A DNA stretch of 64,000 bases from Selaginella moellendorffii (Eukaryota; Streptophyta; Lycopodiopsida; Selaginellales; Selaginellaceae): NCBI RefSeq assembly GCF_000143415.4, contig NW_003314315.1:434001-498000 (forward strand), given 5' to 3'. The number at the start of each line of letters is the position of its first letter. The stretch's first letter is position 1. This document shows, in pieces, positions 29,086-37,819 of the stretch. The translations under genes and the position numbers were made by a program. The notes under the pieces were generated by a model, which saw only the letters and a list, made by a program, of their open reading frames with translations, did not search any database and was not told the origin of the DNA.

Positions 29086-30903
29086 TCATTTTGGGCATCT
29101 AGGGTTCTTTGAATTTTTGGGCTTGGTGGCGTAGATCTGTGCGAGCAAGACGTGGGCGGTTCCGGGGTCTAGATCGAGCAATTCTTTTGCGACGCGCTCG
29201 CCGCGATCGAGGTCTCGGTGGATCCGGCACGCGCCCATCAGCGCACCCCAGGCCATCAAATCCGGCTCGAATGGCATGCTGTGGATGAGATCCTCGGCCT
29301 GATCGAGATGCCCCATTCTTCCCAGCAGATCCAGCACGCAGCAAAACTGCTCCTTGCGAGGGCGGAGCCCAAAATTGTAGCCCATCGACACGAAGTAGCT
29401 CCAGCCCAGATCGATGTGGTCGCACGCGATCAAAGCGCCAGTGAAAGCGATCTCGTCGGGATGGATTCCATCCAAGACCATCGCCCAAAAGAGCTCCAGC
29501 GCGCGCCCGCCATTGCCGCCATTGGCATTTGCTACGATTAGAGTAGTCCAGGTGACCAAATTCCTCTCGCTCATCGCATCAAAAAGCGCCATCGCTCGAT
29601 CGAGATTACCACTTTGGACAAACGCCACCACGGTCGCTGTTCTTGACACAACGTTGTGACCCGGCATATTCCAGACGGTAGTAAGAAATTCCTGCATATG
29701 CCCTTTTTGGGCATATGCTGTGAAGAGAACAGTCCAGCATACAATGTCGTGCTCGGGCATAGAATCTAGCATATACTTTGCCTCCTCTAGATACCCACAC
29801 AAAGAATATGCTTGAACTATTCCTGTCCATGACACCAAATTCCTGGCCTCCATGGTGTCAAATAAGACTTTGGATTCCTCCAAATACCCTTCTTGGGCAT
29901 ATGCACGAAGTATAACAGTTTGAGAGACTACGTCATGCTTTGGCATGGAGTCGAAAACTATTTTAGCGTCTTCCAGCTCGAAATTCTCCACGTAACCTTG
30001 CAACAGCAGTGTCCATGAAGCGAGAACTCTCTCCGGGATGGAATCGAAGAACTTACGAGCAAGGACGAGGCACCCATTCTCAGCCAGTGCCTTGATCATC
30101 GCGTTCTTGGTCACAATATCGTGCCAGGGCATTAGGTTGAACAGATCTGTGGCTTGGGCGAGGAGTGAGTTCTCCGCAAGCGCAGTGATGAGCGCATTGG
30201 ACGAAGAGAGGCACCACTCGGGCATCTGATTGTAAAGAGTTCTTGCGTGTTCCAAATTTTCTCTCTGGGCATTTGCTGTCACAAGGATGTTCCACGAGAT
30301 CACGCTCCAAGCCGGCATCTGATTGAAAATCCTTTTAACCTCGGACAATTTTCCGTGCTCGCTAACACAGTGCATCATAGAGTTCCAGGAGATTACGTTT
30401 TTCTCTGGCATGGAATTAAAGAGAAGCTTCGCTTTCGACAGATACCCGTTGTGGGCATATGCTGTGAGCATTGAGTTTAAAGAGACCAGCGTCACAAACT
30501 CCATGGAAACAAAAATCTCCTCGGCTCTACCAACTTTCCCCTGCTGCCCAAATGCCGCAATCGCGATGTTAAACGAGACGGTGTTCTTAGCAGGCATTGT
30601 CTCGAACACACTAATCGCTCTCTCAAAATCCCCTGTCTGGGCAAATGCTGCAATGATATGTGTCCAGGAGAAGAAATTGCGCTGCTCAAGGCCCTGGAAC
30701 ACAAGCCAGGCATCGTCGACGCTGCCACACCTGGTGTACATCTGGATAACAAGATTCGACAGGAAAACATTGCTCTTGAGCCCATTCGTGAGAATTCTTG
30801 CATGGATTTGCCTTGCCCGGTCAAGGCGCTTGCATTCCCTGATCTGTGAAGCTAGACTCGTGAAGCTCAAATCGCGAGATTGGATGACACCAATGGACGA
30901 CAT
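29086..30903 (-). CDS. PPR protein with tandem S-type repeats, 605 aa
   Basis: Single-exon gene; the ATG giving MSSIGVIQSRD was chosen because the longer frame begins with TTG. After one leading PPR set (LVIQMYTRCGSVDDAWLVF) come about 14 consecutive repeats of roughly 31 residues of the S/SS kind. Their pattern is A-x-x-LF-x-x-MP followed by V-SWN, with a YAHNGYLSKAKLLF-like helix. It ends with an E1-like region (LLGRMGHLDQAEDLIHSMP, GACRIHRDLDRGERVAKELL) and stops soon after, without E2 or DYW. This fits an organellar RNA-binding factor, probably an editing cofactor (family knowledge). It shares a 107-bp divergent promoter with the phosphatase gene. Confidence 0.9.
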   Translation of the reverse strand: MSSIGVIQSRDLSFTSLASQIRECKRLDRARQIHARILTNGLKSNVFLSNLVIQMYTRCGSVDDAWLVFQGLEQRNFFSWTHIIAAFAQTGDFERAISVFETMPAKNTVSFNIAIAAFGQQGKVGRAEEIFVSMEFVTLVSLNSMLTAYAHNGYLSKAKLLFNSMPEKNVISWNSMMHCVSEHGKLSEVKRIFNQMPAWSVISWNILVTANAQRENLEHARTLYNQMPEWCLSSSNALITALAENSLLAQATDLFNLMPWHDIVTKNAMIKALAENGCLVLARKFFDSIPERVLASWTLLLQGYVENFELEDAKIVFDSMPKHDVVSQTVILRAYAQEGYLEESKVLFDTMEARNLVSWTGIVQAYSLCGYLEEAKYMLDSMPEHDIVCWTVLFTAYAQKGHMQEFLTTVWNMPGHNVVSRTATVVAFVQSGNLDRAMALFDAMSERNLVTWTTLIVANANGGNGGRALELFWAMVLDGIHPDEIAFTGALIACDHIDLGWSYFVSMGYNFGLRPRKEQFCCVLDLLGRMGHLDQAEDLIHSMPFEPDLMAWGALMGACRIHRDLDRGERVAKELLDLDPGTAHVLLAQIYATKPKNSKNPRCPK

Positions 30904-31010
30904 TGGTTTGAAGAGTCCATAAGGAGAAGTCAAAAAAGGTCAAATAGGAATTAGGGTTCTTGAGGATCTATAAGGACTGTGAGAGATTAGGGTTTTTGTA
31001 TCGAGGAGGA
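30904..31010. promoter_or_regulatory. 107-bp bidirectional promoter with telo-boxes
   Basis: Between the PPR (-) and phosphatase (+) start codons. TTAGGGTT words occur at 30950-30957 and 30987-30994 (complement AACCCTAA), the plant telo-box. No TATA box is evident. The short distance implies shared regulation. Confidence 0.6.
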
Positions 31011-31604
31011 ATGAGGCAAGTTCGCGAGTGGCTCTACATTGGCAACGCTGACGACGCGGGTAGTTTCGTCTCTGGGTCTTGGCATGGATTCACCCACATC
31101 CTCACCCTAGCTCCAGTTTGCCTGGGCGATGGCTGCAACTTCATCAAAGTCGTGCCCGAGTATCGCATGGAAGAGTTCGTTCGTGTCGCCCGGCAGCTCC
31201 AGGAGAAGCGCCCCGGCTTTGCTGGCACTCCACCAGTGCGTAAGATCGTCCCGTTGGTGGACGAGGAGAGCCAGGACATAGCGCAGGTGCTGCGAGAGTG
31301 CCTGGGTTTCATTGATCGAGGGGTGGAGGAGGGGATTGTTCTCGTCCACTGCATTGGCGGCTTCTCTCGCAGCGCGTCGGTGGTGACGGCGTATTTGATG
31401 TGGAAGGAGGGGCTGGGCATGGACGAGGCGCTCGAGTCCCTGAGGAGATGCAAGGAGGGGATTCGCCCAAACGCGGGATTTATCAAGCAGCTGCGAGAAT
31501 TCGAGCAAAGAGGTGACGAGTTTGATGTGTTGCAAGATCGTGAGACCGAGCACAAAGCTATGGAGTATCGATGTAAACTGTGCAAGAGAGAAATGGTTGT
31601 ATGA
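31011..31604 (+). CDS. Dual-specificity protein phosphatase
   Basis: 197-aa protein; the ATG at 31011 (MRQVREWLYIGN) was chosen because the upstream extension starts with TTG. The active-site loop is HCIGGFSRS with nucleophile C114 and R120, the cysteine-phosphatase signature HCxxGxxRS. The general acid lies in the segment PLVDEESQD. The domain covers residues 5-165. The C-terminus is YRCKLCKREMVV, with a single CxxC at C188/C191. It resembles the start of the zinc-binding domain of DUSP12/YVH1-type phosphatases, but the protein stops right there, so that domain is truncated or vestigial. The likely role is dephosphorylation of phospho-Tyr/Thr proteins; the substrate is unknown. Confidence 0.88.
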   Translation: MRQVREWLYIGNADDAGSFVSGSWHGFTHILTLAPVCLGDGCNFIKVVPEYRMEEFVRVARQLQEKRPGFAGTPPVRKIVPLVDEESQDIAQVLRECLGFIDRGVEEGIVLVHCIGGFSRSASVVTAYLMWKEGLGMDEALESLRRCKEGIRPNAGFIKQLREFEQRGDEFDVLQDRETEHKAMEYRCKLCKREMVV

Positions 31605-31639
31605 CTGAAACTTTCAATATAGAGTAGTGGATCAAGGCT

Positions 31640-32995
31640 CTAGAGATAGAGAAGCTCTTTTAGACGAGCGCGGGAAACCTCCATGGCCTCCATGGCCTTG
31701 GATTTGATTTCCTTTGCTCGTTTTCTCAGCGTTTCACTGCCCATCAAACTCCTGGAGGCTCGCTCGACTTCGCTCCTTCCAACAATCCTGGAGCTTCCAT
31801 CGCTGCTGTTCTTGCTCTCGATCCTCACCCCGACTCTCCACACGTCCACCATGAACTTACAGTTGATGGGCTGGTCGCCCATGAACGGCCACCCGATCAT
31901 CGGGACCCCGGAGCTCAAGCTCTCGAGCGTCGAGTTCCAGCCGCAGTGCGTGACAAATCCTCCCACGCTCGGGTGCCTGAGAATATCAATCTGCGAGCTC
32001 CATGACACGATCAGCCCCCGGTTTCCAATCCTCGTCCGCAAGCCCTGGAGGAAATCCCCGAGCTTTCGCTGGGAGCTCTCACGTAGGACCCAGAGAAAGC
32101 TCTGCTGGCTTGCCTCCAAGCCATAGCCGACCTCCATGACTTGTTCTTCCGGGAGCTCCACCATTGTTCCAAAGCACACGTACAACACGGACGAAACCTC
32201 TTGTGCGTCGAGCCATTCTTTTTGGACGTGATCTTCCATGCTTGATACCGCCCCGACGAGCACTGGCCCAACGTTGACAAGCTTGCCAAATCCCTGGTCC
32301 CTCAAATCACCCAAAGTTTGCTCCTCCAACTCGTCCAAAGTATTCATCATCAGCCATGGAGCCTTGAGCAGGTTCTTGAGCTTTCTCATCGAGCTAAAGC
32401 TCACTGGATCCAGAGGGTCCTCGGGGATGTCCGTGAAAACCGAGAGCTCGCAAGGAACGCCTGGTATCACGGACGAATCCACCACTTTCTTCTCGGGCGA
32501 TCGATCGTTCCTGGAGAGCGGAAGGAATCCTTTCTTCAGGAGCGTCTCGACGTTGACAGTGATGTGGAGCATGGCCGCCGACGACACCCAAAACGCAGCA
32601 ACGTTGCAAGCTAAGCTCTCGAGACGGTCGATAAGCAGGAAGTCGATGATGGCCAGGGAAACCGGCCCGAGCTCTGGAGCAGAAGCCGCGACCAGCTTCT
32701 TAATCTCGTCCGAGTTCCTGGCCATGACCTCGATGCTCTCAGGGAGCGTATAGCCGCTGCGGTTTCTATCGACTTCCAGAGCCTGGAATCTAATTGCTTG
32801 CCTCAATTTTTGGTCGCCGTCGCAGAGATGGTTGAGGGCCGAGAGTGATGCTTGGAGAGTGCTGCTCGTTGTGATGAATGTGATATCGGATCCAAGGGAC
32901 GCTAGCTGCACAGAGAGCTGGAGCAACGGATTAGTGTGGCCAGAGATTGGAAGAGGAATCACCACAACATGAGGCGGATTGCTTCGGGACGCCAT
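31640..32995 (-). CDS. UDP-glycosyltransferase (UGT) 1
   Basis: Intronless 451-aa family-1 glycosyltransferase; the first true ATG gives MASRSNPPHVVVIP. N-terminal features are the catalytic histidine in the ISGHTNPLLQLS segment and the acceptor-side ITFITTSS strand. The C-terminal PSPG box starts WSSQIDILRHPSVGGF and contains THCGWNSTLES and the terminal DQ (GWPFMGDQPINCKF) that contacts the sugar. The first residue pair is WS rather than the usual WA or WV. It transfers a sugar, usually glucose, from UDP-sugar to small acceptors in the cytosol. It is clearly in a different subgroup from UGTs 2 and 3 downstream. Part of its N-terminal coding DNA recurs as a relic at 34516-34700. Confidence 0.93.
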   Translation of the reverse strand: MASRSNPPHVVVIPLPISGHTNPLLQLSVQLASLGSDITFITTSSTLQASLSALNHLCDGDQKLRQAIRFQALEVDRNRSGYTLPESIEVMARNSDEIKKLVAASAPELGPVSLAIIDFLLIDRLESLACNVAAFWVSSAAMLHITVNVETLLKKGFLPLSRNDRSPEKKVVDSSVIPGVPCELSVFTDIPEDPLDPVSFSSMRKLKNLLKAPWLMMNTLDELEEQTLGDLRDQGFGKLVNVGPVLVGAVSSMEDHVQKEWLDAQEVSSVLYVCFGTMVELPEEQVMEVGYGLEASQQSFLWVLRESSQRKLGDFLQGLRTRIGNRGLIVSWSSQIDILRHPSVGGFVTHCGWNSTLESLSSGVPMIGWPFMGDQPINCKFMVDVWRVGVRIESKNSSDGSSRIVGRSEVERASRSLMGSETLRKRAKEIKSKAMEAMEVSRARLKELLYL

Positions 32996-33239
32996 AGCTG
33001 ACAAGCTCTCTCGGCTTGAGACTTATACAAGAGAAGATTCTCAAAGTTATGCGTTAGGTAAGTTGATGACACCCCAACCGTCTAGTCGATCACATATGGA
33101 GACATAAACTCACAAGTGGCACCCACAAGACGGGTGGGCAGAGCCAGTGAGTGGGAGCGCGCCCGCAACGAGGACGCCACCAGATAATCCAACTTGCAAG
33201 AACTCGCTTACTCCATTTTGATACTTTTATTTTAGAGCT

Positions 33240-33985
33240 CTAAGTAAAACTCTGACCATCGCAGCAGAGAAAGATTTGGAGTTCGTGCGCTACAAGGATT
33301 AGCCTCCGGCGAGAGGAGCTTGTTGACTTCTCCCCAGAGCTTAAGGCGCTGGGCGGTGCCGTGACGGCGCTCCCGCCGGGTGACGTGCGTCATCACGACG
33401 TTCTTGTGGGCTGGGACGGAGAAGTCGCTTGGGTGTGCCGAGGGTCGTGTTTTGGACGTCCACCATGACCGAGTGCCGTGTATAGTAACTTATCGAAGCT
33501 CGGAGCTTGCCAGTACGCGATCAGCTTGGGCTCTATGTCACGCTCTCGAGAATAACCTTGCCGCGGAAGTTTGGATCTGTGGCATGGAGTAGCGGTGTAG
33601 TCCAAGGCCTTGAGGTCCGGAAGTCCTGGAATCTTCACCGTGGTTCCGAAGTTATCTTCACCATGGTTCCGAGATCTAGCAATCCAAGTTATCTTCACCG
33701 TGGTTCCGAGATCTAGCAATCCAAGTTTTCTAAGATCACAAAGAAAAAGTTTGGAATTCGCGTACCTTTGATCGCATTCTCGGAGATGACTCCCTGGAAG
33801 GCAATGCGGTGAGAGCTCTTGAGCTATGAGGAATCAAAATCGGTCCTCTCTATCTGAACATCTCCACCGGGGACGACGATCCAGACGATCCAAACCAGGT
33901 ATTCCATGGCTGACAACAGGAGCCTCGATCGGTTCTCTACATTCCAGTCCCGGCAGTCGAATTCAAGCAGATAGCCCTGGAGGAT
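33240..33985 (+). pseudogene. Rearranged relic of a UGT2-like gene with an internal inversion
   Basis: 33240-33505 matches UGT2 codons from the FVRYEDLP region to the SNLPRL region, with stops and small deletions. 33506-33785 matches the reverse complement of UGT2 35829-36067, which covers the exon 1 end, the intron and the start of exon 2. 33786-33985 returns to forward orientation and matches from the ALEGNAVRALEL region to QIALALE. Inside the inverted part a 37-bp unit (CACCGTGGTTCCGAGATC...) is tandemly duplicated. Many frameshifts; not functional. Confidence 0.85.
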
Positions 33986-33989
33986 GCAT

Positions 33990-34515
33990 TCGCAGGCTCT
34001 TTCTGGCAACTGCGGGGAAGTAGGGAAATGTCGCCCTCGCTCACCAGAGCGCTGCCGGCAGGGATCACTTCGTCCAATTCCTCTGGTCTTTTGCCAAGAT
34101 CTCTGGAGGAAGAGCGTCCAGGAGCGGCACTCACGGCATCCTAGGAGCAAGAACAAAAGAGAGCAAACCGGTCAACACTCTAGTCAACACATAAGTTAAC
34201 GCCCAGTCTTACCAGCATGGTTCCGGCATGTTCTCGAGCGAGAGCAGGAAGCTCTGGCTTTGTTCTTGCTTGGCCATGGAAGATCGGTGCACGTCCATGT
34301 GCGCTTGGAGCAAGGCATGCACACTGTCCTCAGCTTGGGCAGCGAGAGATCCATTTGATCCATGGGAAGCAATCGCCGATGTGGAGGCCCCCGCTGAGCT
34401 CATTCGCGCTGGATCAAGCGGATGAAATCGTCCACATCGAAGCTTCGGCTCGTCCCAAACACGAGCGCTTGCATGATCCCGAGGACAGTCAGCTCCTGGC
34501 TCATGTTCACTGACA
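33990..34515 (-). pseudogene. P450 relic (exon 1 end, intron, exon 2 fragment)
   Basis: The minus strand matches the P450 genes at 40751 and 61338. 33990-34140 corresponds to exon 2 (ELDEVIPAGSALVSE, with an internal deletion of the oxygen-binding helix). It is followed by the intron and then the exon 1 end (HRSSMAKQEQSQSF, RVWDEPKLRCGRF in shifted frames). Frames are broken throughout. It abuts UGT-derived relics on both sides. Confidence 0.8.
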
Positions 34516-34700
34516 TGCTCGTCCAAGTTCCTGGCCACGATCTCGATGACGCTGCGGTTTCTATCGACTTCCAGAGCCTAAAATCTAATGGCTTGCTTTG
34601 GTCGCCATGACAGAGATGGTTGAGGGCAAACAGTGATGCTCGGAGAGTGATGACCTTTACAACAAGAGAATATTCTCAAACTTATGCGTAAGCATAAGGA
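34516..34700 (-). pseudogene. UGT1 N-terminal relic
   Basis: Matches UGT1 from about 32715 to 33055 with large internal deletions: the region coding the VDRNRSGYTLPESIEV segment, then the leader near TATACAAGAGAAGATTCTC. It joins the P450 relic at about 34515 with no spacer. Confidence 0.7.
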
Positions 34701-35364
34701 CCAGAATGTCTCCTAGTGTTGCTGTTGGTGTGTGTATGTGTCTATTGCTCCTCAGCTAACTCTCCCCGTGTTCACCTAACTCTTAACATAAAGCAAATCT
34801 CAACATATAAAGTTTACATTATAATCTCAACAACTCACAACACACTTGAAACTTTGCATTCATGTTTCAAGTTGGGCATTGCAAAACCATAAACAGCATA
34901 TATAAATAAAATGCTTGAGAGACCATTAAGTGATAGCTTGGGGTGTGTAAATTATGAAGCATGAAATAGCATTGAGCTTGAAGGTTGTGTGGAGCGTATC
35001 ATGTGTCGTAACAAAAAAAAATGTATTATTAAGTTTATGAGCATATCATAGCATATTTCTTGGTCACCTACTCTTTGTGATCCTTTTCTTTTGCTGAGTT
35101 CATCACACTTTTTCCAGAGCTCTAAGTAGAACTTCAAATCATAGTGGTCAATTCGTTGTGTTTTCAAGAAAGAATCAAGAGTAAAGAAAGAAAGAAAAAC
35201 AACAGTTACTAGAATTCGTGGGCTTGCTAGTTTACTGCCACGTATGAGAGCATTTGAGCGAACAACGAGTACGACGGACAAATAAAAGACAAGGAGGAAC
35301 GAGCTCAGCTATGCTGGAGCAGAAAACCATCAGAAAAGGAAAACTTTGAATTCTTCTCGGAGCT
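34701..35364. other. AT-rich intergenic stretch; UGT2 5' flank
   Basis: No gene seen. A GT-rich run lies near 34724-34740. Around 35112-35135 a short word (AGAGCTCTAAGTAGAACTTC) resembles sequence at 33233-33255 at the edge of the UGT relic, so the relic and UGT2 share some 5' flank. Confidence 0.4.
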
Positions 35365-36818
35365 ATGGAGGAACAACACTTGGATCACATACACATTCTC
35401 GCAGTGCCATTCTTCCTCAAGGGCCATGAGATCCCTCTCCTCCATCTCTGTCGCCATCTCCACTCTCTCACTGGCGGCCGGATCGCCGTCACGATCCTCC
35501 AGCTCCCGCAAAACAAGTCGCCACTCTCTGGAGGGGCGACACCATCGCAGCGAGAGAAAGGTTTGGAGTTTGTGCGCTACGAGGATTTGCCGCTGGAGCC
35601 TCCGGCCGAGAGGAGCTTGCAGCTCTTCCTCGACTTCTTCCCAAAGTTTAAGGCGCTGGGCGGTGCGGTGTCGGCGCTCTGGCGGCACCGCCGGGTGACG
35701 TGCGTCATCACCGACGTTCTCGTGGGCTGGGGTGGAGAAGTTGCCCGTGACTTGGGCGTGCCATGGGTCGCGTTTTGGACGTCCACCATGACCGAGCTTG
35801 CCGTGTATAGTAACTTACCAAGGCTCATCTCTGAGAATGCGATCAAAGGTACGTGAACTCCAAACCTTTTCTTTGTGATCTTAGAAATGGATTGCTAGAT
35901 CTCGAAGCCACGGTGAAGGTTCCAGGACTTCCGGACCTCAAGGCCTTGGACTACACGACGCTACACCATGCCACAGATCCAAACTTCCGCGGCAAGGTTC
36001 TTGTCGAGACCTTTGTGGAAGCCGTGCGGTATAGCACCCAAGCTGATCGAGTACTGGCAAACTCCTCCCACGCCCTGGAAGGCAATGCGGTGAGAGCTCT
36101 CGAGCTATGTGGAATCAACATCGTTCCAGTGGGTCCTCTCCATCTAAACATCTCCACCGGGGGTGATCCAGACGATCCAAACCAGGTGATTCCATGGCTG
36201 GACAAACAGGAGCCTCGATCGGTGCTCTACATTGCGTTTGGAACGGTCGCTCCAGTCCCGGCAGCCCAATTCGAGCAGATAGCCCTGGCTCTGGAATCTA
36301 CTAAGAACATCGCTTTCCTATGGGTGGTACGCCCGGAGCAGCTCAAGCTAGTACCGAAGGAATTCGGCTGTACCGCGCGGTACGCTTTCAAGTCTGGTGA
36401 CACCGTTAATGGGACGGTATACCGCGGGCTGCTAACCGACTGGGCACCCCAGGTTGCGGTCCTCGGGCACCGTGCAGTGGGCGGTTTCTTGACGCATTGT
36501 GGATGGAATTCGATCTTGGAGAGCATCACTGTTGGCGTTCCTGTGATCTCGATGCCTCGAATGGCCGATCAGTGCTTGACGCGCAAGATCTTGGACGAGG
36601 AGTGGGGGGTTTCGGTACGATTGGGTAACACGGTTACTGACGCTGTGAGCAAGACCGATTTGGAGGCTGCGATCGAGGAGCTCATGTTTGAAAGGCGGGA
36701 TGAGCTTGGAAAGAAAGCGAGCGATCTTGGAGAACTCGCTAGACAGGGCATGGAAGAAGGAGGATCTTCTCGATCCGGCATCGATTCCTTGGTCAAAGAC
36801 CTTTTACTGTGGAAGTAA
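35365..36818 (+). CDS. UDP-glycosyltransferase (UGT) 2
   Basis: Exons 35365-35848 and 35899-36818 give 468 codons (467 aa); the 50-bp intron splits an Asp codon. The catalytic histidine is in PFFLKGHEIPLLHLCRHL. The donor side has SVLYIAFGTVAP and a PSPG box starting WAPQVAVLGHRAVGGF, with THCGWNSILES and, at the sugar-contact end, RMADQ. The final residue pair DQ favours UDP-glucose (family knowledge). It is the parent-like sequence of the relic at 33240-33985 and a tandem paralogue of UGT3. The single intron position is identical in UGT3, after NAIK. Role: glycosylation of an unknown small molecule. Confidence 0.93.
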
Positions 36819-36856
36819 ACGCTAGTCAAAAATTTCTTTATTGGTATTTGAAATTT

Positions 36857-37344
36857 CTAGAAGTGGAGTACGCGTAGATCGAAGGAGAACGTGGAATTGA
36901 TGTCCTCCACGATTCGATCGACGAGAGCGTAGCCTTTGGCAAACAAAAACTCGCCAGTGCCAGTAGCGATTGGGAGCTGACCACTGGAATTCGTGACGGC
37001 GCTGAGAAACGTAGGCTACTGCCCTGGAATTCGTCTAGAGTGAGCGTCACAGACACCAGAGATGTGAGGCTATCCATCGACACCACCGTGCTCGTCCCTC
37101 GAATCCTTCCTACTTCGCGGGAATCGCTCGATCGGCTCACAGTCACGGGATCATCCACGACCGCGATGGCTCCGAATGGATTCGCCGGGTTTCCCAGGCT
37201 GGGAACTCCAGTGGTGACGAGGAAATCGGTGACATTGAAGAAGTCCTGCCAAAAAAGCCTGCGGTGAAGGGATCTCGCGCTGGAAATCTGGAGAGCGACA
37301 AGCGCGATGGCCGAGAGGAAGAGTAATTTGTTAACGCTAGCCAT
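36857..37344 (-). pseudogene. Dirigent protein gene with a one-base frameshift
   Basis: The ATG at 37344 opens a signal peptide (MASVNKLLFLSAIALVAL). Dirigent-type sequence then follows: NPFGAIAVVDDPVT, SREVGRIRGT, SMDSLTSLVSVTLTLDEFQG. Just after DEFQG the frame is lost near 37000-37010. In the next frame the family ending resumes: FLSAVTNSSGQLPI, TGTGEFLFAKGYALV, then DLRVLHF and a stop at 36857. The span is 488 bases, one short of a multiple of three. Otherwise the family length (about 162 aa) is complete. Dirigent proteins steer phenoxy-radical coupling in lignan and lignin formation in the cell wall. Either a recent null allele or a base missing from the assembly. Confidence 0.8.
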
Positions 37345-37819
37345 TATGGAGAAATTTTCAAGGAGAAACGAAGTTTTAAACCAAAAGTTTGGTGCCAACC
37401 AACCAAAGATCTAGTGCCGTGTTGAGAACAACTATAGAAAAATCTACTTGGTTCTTCCTAGAAGTTCTTCCAAGAAGTTCTTCCATAGAATCTATTGTCC
37501 AGTCAATTGCGAAGACAAAATAATCAACGAACTAGAAGTTCTTCCCAGAAGTTACCAGGAGTCAAAAAAAACTATGACTCTCCAGTCAAGAAAAGTCAAT
37601 CGTAGTCAACGAGAAAGTTGGCACGGTAGCCAAGGAGAACATAAATTTAAAGGCTGCCATGCACCGATTGGTGGGAGTATCTACACGTCCACAAGCATCC
37701 ATAATGGAACTTCTGGCCACTGTGCTTTTTCAGATCCGCCGTGATCCCCGTGACACAGTTTTCTCGCATATAAGTTCATCCATTTAGTCTATCAAGCATT
37801 GTCTTGCAAGTCTAGAGCA
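37345..37819. other. UGT3 5' flank
   Basis: No gene seen. It contains a GAAGTTCTTCC word repeated four times between 37459 and 37546, and a TATATAAG-like element at about 37768-37774, some 45 bases before the UGT3 ATG, that could be its TATA box. Confidence 0.4.

Noticed and set aside
30904-30933. Longer PPR start (extra ten residues)
   Set aside because: The first codon is TTG; the ATG at 30903 is the first proper start.
37459-37546. Repeated GAAGTTCTTCC words as a CRISPR-like or regulatory array
   Set aside because: Spacing is irregular and the words are short; no array structure was found anywhere in the window.
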